Notes: generated by a model not told the origin, from the letters alone. Shown: positions 1-6,980, counted from the stretch's first letter. The stretch is 13,665 bases of DNA from Deltaproteobacteria bacterium (GCA_020342025.1 CP070840.1:2468243-2481907); one strand, 5' to 3'. Made by a program: numbers and translations.

Positions 1-23
1 GAATCAAGACGGAGGATGTGGCC

Positions 24-536
24 ATGCACGTGAAAGAAGCTGTCGCCGGGCGCCGGAGTATCCGCCAGTATGCTGAGACATCAATCCCCCAGGCGCATAT
101 GGAGATACTCTTTAAGGCTTTGCAATTGGCCCCCTCGGCCAGTAACCTTCAGAACTGGGAGTTCATCTTCGTCCGCGACTCCCATATCAAGCAGCATCTC
201 GTTCCCGCCTGCTATCTCCAGAAGTTTGTGGGTGAATGCACCTATTTCATTGCGGGTGTAGCAGACCCTTCCTTGAAATGGCATATGGTTGATATCACCA
301 TTGCACTGACCAACTTCACCCTTCAGGCCGTCGAGTTAGGCTATGGGACATGCTGGATTGGGGCTTTCAATGAATTGATGGTCAAAGAAGTCCTGGGCGT
401 GCCAGAGGAGAAAAAAGTGGTCATCTGTATGACTTTTGGGGTGCCCAGGATGACACCTCCCCCCAGGGGAAGAAAGGCGACCGAGGCGTTCATTAATCTG
501 GATAGCTATGGCAGCAGATGGCAGTCTATTTCGTGA
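24..536 (+). CDS. Nitroreductase family FMN oxidoreductase
   Basis: This 170-residue protein has the pattern of the nitroreductase family, FMN enzymes that use NAD(P)H to reduce nitro groups, quinones or enones in the cytoplasm. Near the N-terminus an R-R-S-I-R-Q-Y segment fits the FMN-phosphate-binding arginines, followed by A-P-S-A-S-N-L-Q-N-W, the usual second flavin segment. The middle stretch ALTNFTLQAVELGYGTCWIG matches the family's dimer-interface helix and the G-x-G-x-x-W-I-G strand. The length is typical of short family members. I start at the ATG at 24 because GGAGG at 11-15 lies 8 nt before it; the in-frame GTG at 18 leaves only 2 nt and is unlikely. The physiological substrate cannot be told from sequence. 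It converges on the next gene with 31 bp between stop codons. Confidence 0.88.
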   Translation: MHVKEAVAGRRSIRQYAETSIPQAHMEILFKALQLAPSASNLQNWEFIFVRDSHIKQHLVPACYLQKFVGECTYFIAGVADPSLKWHMVDITIALTNFTLQAVELGYGTCWIGAFNELMVKEVLGVPEEKKVVICMTFGVPRMTPPPRGRKATEAFINLDSYGSRWQSIS

Positions 537-567
537 GCCGAAAAACGTATATCCAGAGGGACAATAG

Positions 568-1992
568 TTAAGCGAATTTCGTTTGGCTCAGGCGGTATAG
601 CACCGAGAGGGCGCGGATGGCTTTCTCAGGAGAGGGGAAGACCACAACTTGTTTCTCTTCCAGTCGTTGCAGAACTTCGTGCCTGCCGGATTCTACTCCC
701 GCGAGCCAAAGCGCTGCAGGCTTATGGGAGTCAGAGACTCGCTGAAACCCCTCTATGAGTTTCTCAGGGAAGAGTAAGGTCATTGGATGTAGCTGAATGG
801 CGAATCCATCCACGTTGGGATCCTCTATCAAAGAGTCAATGAGGGTCTGATAAAGCTTACTCGGATCGTTAAACTGGATGGTGAGGCCCAGGTCCCACGG
901 GTTGGGGGAAATCTCCCAAGGGGGGAAGATGGAGCGCAGTTTATCAAGTGTCCTGCCATCCAGCCTGGCCAATTCAAGGCCTTCCTGTTCGCAGAGATCA
1001 GTCACAATGACGCCTTCGCCGCCAGGGAAGGTGGCGAGGAATATGCGGTTTCCCTTGAGTGAAAGGGAACCAAAACGCTCCAAGGCACGGGTCAGATCAA
1101 AGAATTCCTCAAGGTTGTGAGCCCGAACGGCCCCACACTGCCTCATGGCTCCATCGAACACAAGGTCACTTCCTTGGACAAGGACCCCGGTATGAGAGGC
1201 CGCAGCCCTGGTTCCAGCCTCGGTTCGACCCGATTTGAGCACCACAACCCGCTTGTTCCGCCTAGAGGCCTCTTTGATGAGCCTTAAAAACTCTCTACCA
1301 TTCCCCTCTATGCTCTCCAGATGAATACCAATAACCCGAGTCAGCGGGTCCTGAACCAGATAGGCCAGGGCATCCACCTCATTTATATCCATTTTGTTAC
1401 CCAGATCGATAATCTTGTTGAGGTGATAGTTGAAATCAGATAGAAGCCAACTAAATCTGGGCTCATAGAGACCCGATTGAAAGATCAGAGAGAGGGCACC
1501 CGGCCTGATTTTATTAAGGGGATGGAAACTGACGTAAAAGTTTGCAGGCACGTTTAGGGGGCTCAGTGCATTGGGACCAATGGCCCTGATCCCATTGTCC
1601 TTGATGAGTTGTGCCATCTTTTCTTGTAGCCCTTTCCCTTCCTCCCCGGCCTCAGAAAAGCCTCCTGCAATGATAATGACTCTCTTGATGCCCTTCTCCA
1701 CGCACTCCTTTAATACGCCCAGAGTCAAGGAGTGGGAAACCCCTATCACGGCAAGGTCCACAATTTCATCTATCTGTTTCACGCTGGGATAGGTCTTTAG
1801 GCCCATGATCACCCTTTCCTCTGGGTGCACGGGGTAGATTTTTCCCTGGAACCCAAGATTCACCAGGTTGGCGACGAGGTGATAGTTGATTCGCACCGGA
1901 TTATTAGACGCGCCTATTATGGCCACGCTCTTGGGGTCAAAAAACGTGCTGAGAAAGTGCTCCGTCTTGCTTTCCATGGGTTTTCGTGACAT
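568..1992 (-). CDS. ADP-forming acyl-CoA synthetase alpha subunit-like protein
   Basis: The 474-residue protein has the three-domain layout of the alpha subunit of ADP-forming acetyl/acyl-CoA synthetase, which converts acyl-CoA, ADP and Pi to acid, CoA and ATP. Residues 18-150 form a CoA-binding Rossmann domain (VAIIGASNNP at 23-32, GPN at 139-141). Residues 160-290 form the succinyl-CoA-ligase-like domain with D-L-G-N-K-M-D-I-N-E-V-D and the phosphorylated histidine motif A-S-H-T-G (His267). Residues 313-470 fit the third alpha domain (P-G-G-E-G-V-I-V-T-D). The ATP-grasp beta part is absent and no neighbour supplies it, so it must pair with a subunit elsewhere or do something else. Two usually conserved spots differ: the family's G-P-N-C is G-P-N-A, and S-Q-S-G is F-Q-S-G. 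AGGAG a few bases upstream supports the ATG at 1992. Confidence 0.85.
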   Translation of the reverse strand: MSRKPMESKTEHFLSTFFDPKSVAIIGASNNPVRINYHLVANLVNLGFQGKIYPVHPEERVIMGLKTYPSVKQIDEIVDLAVIGVSHSLTLGVLKECVEKGIKRVIIIAGGFSEAGEEGKGLQEKMAQLIKDNGIRAIGPNALSPLNVPANFYVSFHPLNKIRPGALSLIFQSGLYEPRFSWLLSDFNYHLNKIIDLGNKMDINEVDALAYLVQDPLTRVIGIHLESIEGNGREFLRLIKEASRRNKRVVVLKSGRTEAGTRAAASHTGVLVQGSDLVFDGAMRQCGAVRAHNLEEFFDLTRALERFGSLSLKGNRIFLATFPGGEGVIVTDLCEQEGLELARLDGRTLDKLRSIFPPWEISPNPWDLGLTIQFNDPSKLYQTLIDSLIEDPNVDGFAIQLHPMTLLFPEKLIEGFQRVSDSHKPAALWLAGVESGRHEVLQRLEEKQVVVFPSPEKAIRALSVLYRLSQTKFA

Positions 1993-2020
1993 TTCTCCTG
2001 CGCCCTAACACAACAATTTC

Positions 2021-2049
2021 CTTATAGATTTCCAGATGGAAACGTTAAG
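2021..2049 (-). promoter_or_regulatory. Candidate sigma-70 promoter for the acyl-CoA synthetase gene
   Basis: On the minus strand, TTAACG (2049-2044) and TATAAG (2026-2021) are separated by 17 bp, matching the -35 and -10 consensus at 4/6 and 5/6. The site lies about 30 bp before the start codon at 1992, giving a short leader that contains the AGGAG ribosome site. A rival -35-like TTGACC a little further upstream has a much poorer -10. Confidence 0.33.
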
Positions 2050-2159
2050 TTAACAGGTTTTAGAACCTCAGGTCAAATTTTCAGTTGTTTTTTCAGAATA
2101 GTGTTCCGCGGCAGGCTGAAATTCCACTTGACAGCCCTTGAATACTTAATTAACTAAGC

Positions 2160-2300
2160 CAAAAGGTCTCGTTTCCAATGGGATGATCAAGGCGACCTCA
2201 TAAATCTTGGCCTTCTGGAGTGAGATAATGGGAATATTTCCCAGAGGGTACAGAGAAAAAGGCCTCCGGGGGATTGAAAACCTCTTCGGAGGCTTTTACA
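2160..2300 (+). other. Stem-rich noncoding stretch ending in a terminator-like hairpin; possible small RNA or attenuated leader
   Basis: The 518-bp gap 1993-2510 between divergent genes has no convincing gene. Within it, AGGTC (2164-2168) can pair with GACCT (2194-2198). CCTTCTGG (2210-2217) can pair with CCAGAGGG (2241-2248), enclosing the perfect hairpin TGGGAA-TAT-TTCCCA (2229-2243). The last stem is the terminator listed separately. A TTGACA stands a few tens of bases upstream of 2160, but no good -10 follows it. It resembles no riboswitch class I can name. It could be a small RNA, an attenuator for the coiled-coil/OmpA genes, or chance stems. Confidence 0.3.
2257..2297 (+). terminator. 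Candidate intrinsic terminator
   Basis: GCCTCCG (2262-2268) and CGGAGGC (2287-2293) form a perfect 7-bp GC-rich stem around an 18-nt loop. An A-run comes before and TTTT follows at 2294-2297, so the stem could lengthen past one bulged G. The T-run is short. No gene on the plus strand ends before it, so it would stop an untranslated transcript; read on the minus strand the A-run also gives a T-tract. Confidence 0.42.
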
Positions 2301-2358
2301 TTTTGAATAGATCCTTCTCACATTTCTCTGCCTCCTTTGCCGGTTCCGAGGATAAAGG

Positions 2359-2387
2359 TTGCCAGAGGCAGATAATGAAGGTATACA
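2359..2387 (+). promoter_or_regulatory. Candidate promoter for the coiled-coil/OmpA gene pair
   Basis: TTGCCA (2359-2364) and TATACA (2382-2387) with a 17-bp spacer match the sigma-70 hexamers at 5/6 and 4/6. The site lies downstream of the terminator-like hairpin and would give a leader of about 115 nt before the ATG at 2511. The TTGACA at 2479-2484 is too close to the ribosome site to serve this gene. Confidence 0.35.
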
Positions 2388-2510
2388 CTTTTTTTAGCGG
2401 TGATTTAGGGGATCGGCCCTATGTTTCAAACCCCGGTCTTCCCTAAGCTTTGGCATAGAAAAAACGATGGGAGTATTTTGACAACTATCGAAGATAAAGG
2501 AGGTAAGGCC

Positions 2511-3128
2511 ATGCCCAAAGAGAAAGCACAAAGTGAGACCGTTGCAGAGGCCAAGAAAGAGATTTCGGTGGTAAAACCCCCCGAGCCTCGGTTGCCTTTT
2601 GCAGAAGCGCGAGAGGAGGAAGGTATAAATAAAGTCAGGGATATTCTTTTTGGTGCCCAGGTCCGGCAATACGAACAGAAATTCAAACACCTGGAGGATC
2701 TCATCCAAAAAGAGATAGCCAACTTGCGTAGCGAAACAACGAAAAGCGCCGCGACGCTTGAGACCTACGTGAAAAAGGAGCTGGAGGCCTTGTCCGAGCA
2801 GGTCAAGAATGAGCAGACCGGGAGAACGGAGTCCGTGGAAGAACTGTCGGGTATGCTTGAGCGGACAATCAAGAGCTTAGAGAAAAAGACGGGTCAACTC
2901 AGCGAGAAAGTCATTGCTGGCCAAAGGGATCTGCAGGAACAAATCTTACAGCAGTCCAAGAGTCTCATGGAAGAGATCCGTTCGCAAAACAGCCAAGTTT
3001 CCTCCTCCCTGGATCAGTCGGTGAATGAACTCCGTTCTGAAAAGATGGACCGGCTCGCCTTTGCGAATCTCCTCATGGAAGTGGCCATGCGTCTCAAGGA
3101 TGAATTCAAGATTTCTGAAATAGAATAA
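2511..3128 (+). CDS. Coiled-coil protein preceding an OmpA-domain protein
   Basis: The 205-residue soluble protein has no signal peptide or membrane helix. Residues 1-40 are charged and probably disordered. A conserved-looking block follows, I-N-K-V-R-D-I-L-F-G-A-Q at 39-50. Residues 50-175 are heptad-like, rich in Glu, Lys, Gln and Leu, and predict a long coiled coil. The C-terminus (177-199, E-K-M-D-R-L-A-F-A-N-L-L-M-E-V-A-M-R-L) looks like an amphipathic helix. From memory, proteins with an L-F-G block and coiled coil occur next to OmpA-domain membrane proteins in several bacteria; I cannot verify this here. An AAAGGAGGT site ending 6 nt before the ATG at 2511 fixes the start; the frame is open from 2421 but that start has no ribosome site. 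The OmpA gene follows 113 bp later on the same strand. Function unknown; a cytoplasmic partner or scaffold is plausible. Confidence 0.8.
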   Translation: MPKEKAQSETVAEAKKEISVVKPPEPRLPFAEAREEEGINKVRDILFGAQVRQYEQKFKHLEDLIQKEIANLRSETTKSAATLETYVKKELEALSEQVKNEQTGRTESVEELSGMLERTIKSLEKKTGQLSEKVIAGQRDLQEQILQQSKSLMEEIRSQNSQVSSSLDQSVNELRSEKMDRLAFANLLMEVAMRLKDEFKISEIE

Positions 3129-3241
3129 GCATTTTTTTGTTTGGACCTCGCCATCTGTGACTCGCAAAAGCGCTACATTGTAAAATGCGCCGTAAAGATG
3201 AAGTCGCAGCGATTTATAACTGTTAAGGAAAGGTTTGCCCC

Positions 3242-5203
3242 TTGCCCAAATTTTGGATGGAAGATAAGTCAGACGAGTCTGTGGTAGATAACGGAGATCG
3301 AAAGCCAACGACGCTCGACGAACTCCGGAAACTTCTTGTGGGCCCGGAGCAAATACAGATCGGTCGGCTGAAAGAGCGGTTGGACGATCCGGAGCTTCAT
3401 GCAGAGGATGTGAGCAGGGTCTTAGCAGAGGCTATTTCGCTGCGCTCCTCCCGGGATGGCCAGGTCGCAAAAGCGCTAGAGCCCAACATAGAAGAATGCC
3501 TGCGGGCTTTAGCCAGGAGAAATCCCAAGCCTCTTGCAGACGCCCTTTCCCCTGTCATGGGGCCGGCCATTGGAAAGGCCATATTTTCAGCGATCCGTGG
3601 CATGATCCTGTCTCTCAACCAATTCCTGGAAAACAATTTTTCCTTGCAGGGTCTTAAGTGGAGGGTGGAAGCCCTCAGGACGAAGAAGCCATTTCGTGAA
3701 ATTGTTTCACGCCATACACTCGTTTATCGAGTAGAACACGTCTTTCTCATACACAAGAATACGGGATCGGTCCTCCAACAGGTGGTGGCAAGAGAAGTGG
3801 CTGCGCATGACCCGGATCAGGCGTCGGGTATGCTCGAGGCGATTCAAGCTTTTTTTCAAGACGCCTCTGGCGTGGAAAAGGATCAAGACCTTGAAAGCTT
3901 GCGCATTGGCGATCGCAACTTGTGGATTGAACTGGGACCGCAGGCCATTTTGGCGGCCGTTATTCGGGAGAATGCCACTCCAGATCTGCAGAGGGTCTTG
4001 CGTGGAACCTTAGAGACCATACACCTAATGAAGAGCGAGGAACTGGAATCCTTCGATGGTGACGCGAGTCCCTTTGAGGACCTGAAAGGCCATCTTGAGG
4101 GTTGTCTGCAATCGCAGTTTAAAGAGAGTAAGAGGAAAATCTCCCCACTGTTATGGCTCTTGTTAGGCATTGTGGTTCTGGTCATTACACTCTGGGTTTC
4201 TTATTCCTTGCGAGATGAAAGGCGCTGGTCAAATTATGTGGACAGGCTTCGCATTGAACCCGGCATTGTCATTACCGACACGGAAAAACGGTCCGGTATA
4301 TACTACGTCTTCGGACTTCGGGATCCGCTGGCAGCTGATCCGAAGGAGATGCTGAAGGAAGAAAATCTTGATCCTCAGAGTGTTGTTTTTCAATGGGAGG
4401 CCTACAGCGCGATACACCCGGAATTTACAATAAAAAGGGCAAGAAGACTTCTCCAACCACCAGAAACGGTTACCTTGGATTTCAAAGACGGTATTCTTTA
4501 TGCAGCGGGATATGCGCCGCCCCAATGGGCCGTTGAAGCCCGAAAACTGGCAAAAGCCATACCGGGTGTCTTCCAACTCAATGAAGAAAAGCTCAAAGAC
4601 CAAGCGGAGCATCCTGATCGCATTCTGGCTCAAGCAAAGGAATTGCTTGACCCTCCCAGCACCGTCTCGCTTAAATTGGAGGACAACGTTCTTTATGCAA
4701 GCGGTTCTGCTTCTCATCGTTGGATTGTTAATACAAGGGAACGGTCCAAATCTCTTTCTGGAATTGGGCGTTTCCAGGAGGATAACCTGGTAGACCTAGA
4801 TCAAAGGAATCTGGTGGTACTTAAGAAGAGCATTGAAGGGCAATCGCTTCGTTTTGGAGCAAGATCCACGAGAACTACCCCTGATCAAGGGGAGGCCATT
4901 CGCAACCTGGCCAAGAAGATTGGGCAGCTCAAAGACTCGGCAGAAGCCGTTGGGAAGACTGCGCGTATAGAGATCATTGGACATACAGACAGCTCTGGGA
5001 ATGAGAGAACCAACTTGATCATTAGCCACAAGCGTGCGCAGCAGGTCATGTCGCTGTTGGTCGCGGAAGGCTTGCAAGCCCATAATTTTATCACAAAAGG
5101 AGAAGGCTCGAATGCGCCGTTGCGGCAAGAAAGGATTCCGCAGGATAAAGAGGCAAATCGTCGCGTAACATTTAGAGTCATTTTGGCCGACAAGCCAGGA
5201 TAA
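3242..5203 (+). CDS. Large OmpA-domain inner-membrane protein with BON-like repeats
   Basis: The protein has 653 residues and no N-terminal signal peptide. Residues 20-295 form a large soluble domain, including a helical segment with N-P-K-P-L-A-D-A-L-S-P-V-M-G-P-A-I-G-K-A-I (residues 94-114) and H-V-F-L-I-H-K-N-T-G. One membrane helix lies at 302-321 after a basic K-E-S-K-R-K, which suggests the N-domain is cytoplasmic. Two BON-like repeats follow (392-453 and 457-518). Residues 530-648 are an OmpA C-terminal peptidoglycan-binding domain, with G-H-T-D-S-S-G at 580-586 and the downstream N...S-H-K-R-A pattern. Topology suggests an inner-membrane protein reaching the cell wall. The start is TTG at 3242, with AAGGAAAGG 8 nt before it; ATG at 3257 is the alternative but lacks a spaced ribosome site. 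It probably forms a unit with the preceding coiled-coil gene. Exact role unknown. Confidence 0.85.
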   Translation: MPKFWMEDKSDESVVDNGDRKPTTLDELRKLLVGPEQIQIGRLKERLDDPELHAEDVSRVLAEAISLRSSRDGQVAKALEPNIEECLRALARRNPKPLADALSPVMGPAIGKAIFSAIRGMILSLNQFLENNFSLQGLKWRVEALRTKKPFREIVSRHTLVYRVEHVFLIHKNTGSVLQQVVAREVAAHDPDQASGMLEAIQAFFQDASGVEKDQDLESLRIGDRNLWIELGPQAILAAVIRENATPDLQRVLRGTLETIHLMKSEELESFDGDASPFEDLKGHLEGCLQSQFKESKRKISPLLWLLLGIVVLVITLWVSYSLRDERRWSNYVDRLRIEPGIVITDTEKRSGIYYVFGLRDPLAADPKEMLKEENLDPQSVVFQWEAYSAIHPEFTIKRARRLLQPPETVTLDFKDGILYAAGYAPPQWAVEARKLAKAIPGVFQLNEEKLKDQAEHPDRILAQAKELLDPPSTVSLKLEDNVLYASGSASHRWIVNTRERSKSLSGIGRFQEDNLVDLDQRNLVVLKKSIEGQSLRFGARSTRTTPDQGEAIRNLAKKIGQLKDSAEAVGKTARIEIIGHTDSSGNERTNLIISHKRAQQVMSLLVAEGLQAHNFITKGEGSNAPLRQERIPQDKEANRRVTFRVILADKPG

Positions 5204-5246
5204 GTGAAGGGGTTAAATCTCCGTTTGACGCGGCGAGCGCCACTAC

Positions 5247-5564
5247 TCATCCCCGAATGGCCATAACCATAATCCAGAGGATCATAAGCCCTGCAGCGGC
5301 CATAACACCTAACCAAATGAGTCGGGTCAGCCACATGGCACTGCCAAAGGGGTTCTTGGCCAAGTGGGGTTGGTCTAAATTATCTGAAAGCTCACACAAC
5401 TGGTCAAATTTGTCCCTAAGGGGCTCTATGGGTATGAAGGCCATGACACGGTTTCTTTCAGAGAGCAGGATGAGGAGGATCAGCATAAGAAATAGAGCAA
5501 GAATAACCCCCAAAAAGGTATATTGAATCAACCCTTCGAAGATAATTCCGATTATACGAGACAT
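5247..5564 (-). CDS. Small two-helix membrane protein
   Basis: This 105-residue protein has hydrophobic helices at about residues 9-34 and 80-102, joined by a 45-residue polar loop with acidic and basic residues (R-D-K-F-D-Q-L-C-E-L-S-D-N-L-D). I recognise no family. GGAGGG about 8 nt before the ATG at 5564 supports expression and this start. It converges on the OmpA-domain gene, with 43 bp between the stop codons, and an association with that envelope protein is possible but unproven. Shadow frames on the other strand lack ribosome sites. Confidence 0.68.
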   Translation of the reverse strand: MSRIIGIIFEGLIQYTFLGVILALFLMLILLILLSERNRVMAFIPIEPLRDKFDQLCELSDNLDQPHLAKNPFGSAMWLTRLIWLGVMAAAGLMILWIMVMAIRG

Positions 5565-5835
5565 GGTGTCGAATCCCTCCTGCGGTTTGCGATGCCCCCA
5601 GCTTCAATCCATCTTGCGGAGCCAAGGAATTTAGATCCATTTGATACAAAGCAAGAATGGTGCCTAAGATGAAATTCTGTCTATAACCGAATGGCGCCTG
5701 GCCCGAGCAAAAATCCCATCTGTTTTTAATGGGTTACACGGAATGCCAGATGTGGGTGTGTGTCAAGAGATAGGAGGCATTGAGATGGAATGCACAAAAA
5801 TATTCAGGAATGACTATTTTTGTACCCAAATTTTC

Positions 5836-6444
5836 CTATTTTTCTTTCTTCTCCCCTCCAGGTTCTTCAAGGTCTGTATCTCCCAAATCCACAAAGGATA
5901 AATAATCCATATCAGTCTTAAGGCTGATTTTTGCCCCATCTTCGAAGTCCTCCCCGTGTATCCAGCCGGGTTCTCTTTTCCTCGGCGAGGAGGAATGGGA
6001 CATTTCAGCCAACACCCCTCTTGAGTCCCATTTTTCCATTTCCCGCTGACAGGGAACACACCGGGTGGCTTCTGGGACAATCAACAATCGCTCCTGCGGA
6101 ATTCGCTTGCCGCACTCTTCGCACCGCCCGAATTCTTCATCCTCTAGACTCCTGCGAATAAGCGTTTCGATCTTTTTCAATTCCTTGTTTTTTCTTTCCA
6201 GGAGGCTGTAATGTGTCTGGGCTGAAATCTCCCTTTCGGCCTGATCCACCTCTTCAATAAAATCAGCCGCAGAAAGTAGCCCTTTGTATTCCTTTTGCCT
6301 TTCCGTCAGGCGCTTGAGTGATTCTTCCACTTCCTGCCTCTTAGCCGTCAGATTTTCAAGAAATCTTGAGCGGAACTCTTCGCTTTTAATTGAAGCTCTT
6401 CTCTTCCTCTTATTTTTCTTGCTCTCGGCTCCAGCGATAGCCAT
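5836..6444 (-). CDS. DksA/TraR-family zinc-finger protein
   Basis: The 202-residue protein fits the DksA/TraR family, which binds the RNA polymerase secondary channel. It has a basic lysine/arginine-rich N-terminus, a long helical coiled-coil pair (about residues 20-105) and a zinc finger C-E-E-C...C-V-P-C (Cys108, 111, 129, 132). At the coiled-coil tip, where DksA has D-x-x-D-x-A, this protein has E-E-V-D-Q-A, so the first aspartate is glutamate. A C-terminal tail of about 65 residues, acidic at its end, goes beyond the usual DksA finger. I start at the ATG at 6444, which has AAGGAGG 8 nt upstream. An in-frame double ATG at 6498/6495 also follows GGAGG, but only 1-4 nt away; using it adds 18 residues. 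Both starts lie downstream of the promoter at 6541-6568, so two forms could be made. Confidence 0.83.
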   Translation of the reverse strand: MAIAGAESKKNKRKRRASIKSEEFRSRFLENLTAKRQEVEESLKRLTERQKEYKGLLSAADFIEEVDQAEREISAQTHYSLLERKNKELKKIETLIRRSLEDEEFGRCEECGKRIPQERLLIVPEATRCVPCQREMEKWDSRGVLAEMSHSSSPRKREPGWIHGEDFEDGAKISLKTDMDYLSFVDLGDTDLEEPGGEKKEK

Positions 6445-6540
6445 GATTTTATCCTCCTTAGGCTTTGATCCCCTCACTACAACTTTTTCTTTCATCATTC
6501 CTCCGACAATGGCTGTGGGTCTCTGGTTAAAAGCGAATGA

Positions 6541-6568
6541 ATCTTAAGCAATTTTTTGATTTTGTCAA
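6541..6568 (-). promoter_or_regulatory. Promoter candidate for the DksA-like gene
   Basis: On the minus strand a perfect TTGACA (6568-6563) is followed after 16 bp by TAAGAT (6546-6541), a 4/6 match to the -10 hexamer. Transcription would begin near 6534, giving about 36 nt to the ATG at 6498 and 90 nt to the preferred ATG at 6444. The spacer is AT-rich. Confidence 0.5.
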
Positions 6569-6701
6569 GTTGTGCTGTTATTTTTACATATCTCTTTCCT
6601 CCCAAATAAGGATAGATGGAATCTATTCAAAACAAGCGAGCGCCCCGTAATCAGATTCGTGTGCGCGATACCGTTCTAAGGGCTTTAATTTTCGCCACTG
6701 T

Positions 6702-6902
6702 TCAGTCGCCGATGAAGATCTTGTTTTTGTCTGAAAGGGGGTAGCCCAGCGCCAATATAATTTTTCTCATGGTTTCCAGGCGACAACAATATCCTTTCTC
6801 GATTCGAGCAATGGTCAGAGGTGAAACGCCGGCTTTCCTGGCAAGCTCGGCCTTGCTCATGAGACGTTCCTCCCTCTTCTTTTTTACACGGTTGTGACCC
6901 AA
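6702..6902 (-). CDS. Small XRE-family HTH transcriptional regulator
   Basis: The whole 66-residue protein is one Cro/C1-type helix-turn-helix domain: L-M-S-K-A-E-L-A-R-K-A-G-V-S-P-L-T-I-A-R-I-E-K-G at residues 14-37, then helices ending in L-A-L-G-Y-P-L-S-D-K-N. It would bind DNA as a dimer. From memory, very similar short proteins starting M-x-x-N-R-x-K are common and chromosomal in Desulfobacterota, often as single genes of unknown target. I accept the TTG start at 6902 because GGAG lies 5 nt before it and the first residues match that remembered pattern; Met15 would cut into the domain. A consensus promoter overlapped by a palindrome stands directly upstream, which suggests autoregulation. 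Confidence 0.83.
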   Translation of the reverse strand: MGHNRVKKKREERLMSKAELARKAGVSPLTIARIEKGYCCRLETMRKIILALGYPLSDKNKIFIGD

Positions 6903-6950
6903 AAGATCTCCAGGTTTTGTTTCTTACAAACGGCGCAAATAAATAACAAT

Positions 6951-6970
6951 TAATTATATGCATATAGTTA
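6951..6970. promoter_or_regulatory. Palindrome over the -10 box: probable operator
   Basis: TATATGCATATA (6955-6966) is a perfect 12-bp palindrome, and TAA (6951-6953) and TTA (6968-6970) extend the symmetry to 20 bp with one mismatched pair. It covers the -10 hexamer of the XRE gene and part of the spacer. A dimeric HTH protein bound there would block polymerase, so autorepression is the natural inference. In such an AT-rich stretch a chance palindrome cannot be excluded. Confidence 0.4.
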
Positions 6971-6980
6971 TATTTGTCAA
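6953..6980 (-). promoter_or_regulatory. Consensus sigma-70 promoter of the XRE gene
   Basis: On the minus strand TTGACA (6980-6975) and TATAAT (6958-6953) are both perfect consensus hexamers, separated by 16 bp. The start codon at 6902 lies about 40 nt downstream of the likely transcription start. The surroundings (6940-7040) are much richer in A and T than the rest of the window. This is the strongest promoter match I found here. Confidence 0.68.

Noticed and set aside
535..589. Imperfect inverted repeat GAGCCGAAAAACG / CGTTTGGCTC between the two convergent gene ends
   Set aside because: It could be a bidirectional terminator, but the stem needs a bulge, the loop is over 30 nt and there is no T-run.
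2207..2446. 79-codon plus-strand open frame in the divergent gap
   Set aside because: No ribosome site; it crosses the hairpin and terminator-like structure and overlaps the promoter candidate for the next gene.
2479..2484. TTGACA directly before the coiled-coil gene
   Set aside because: It is only about 27 bp before the start codon, so no -10 box and leader would fit ahead of the ribosome site.
2421..2510. Upstream extension of the coiled-coil gene by 30 codons
   Set aside because: The added residues do not look conserved and no ribosome site precedes 2421, while the ATG at 2511 has an ideal AAAGGAGGT.
5794..5823. ACAAAAATA / TATTTTTGT inverted repeat after the DksA-like gene
   Set aside because: A perfect 9-bp stem 13 bp past the stop codon, but it is nearly all A and T with no following T-tract beyond the stem, so it is too weak to call a terminator.
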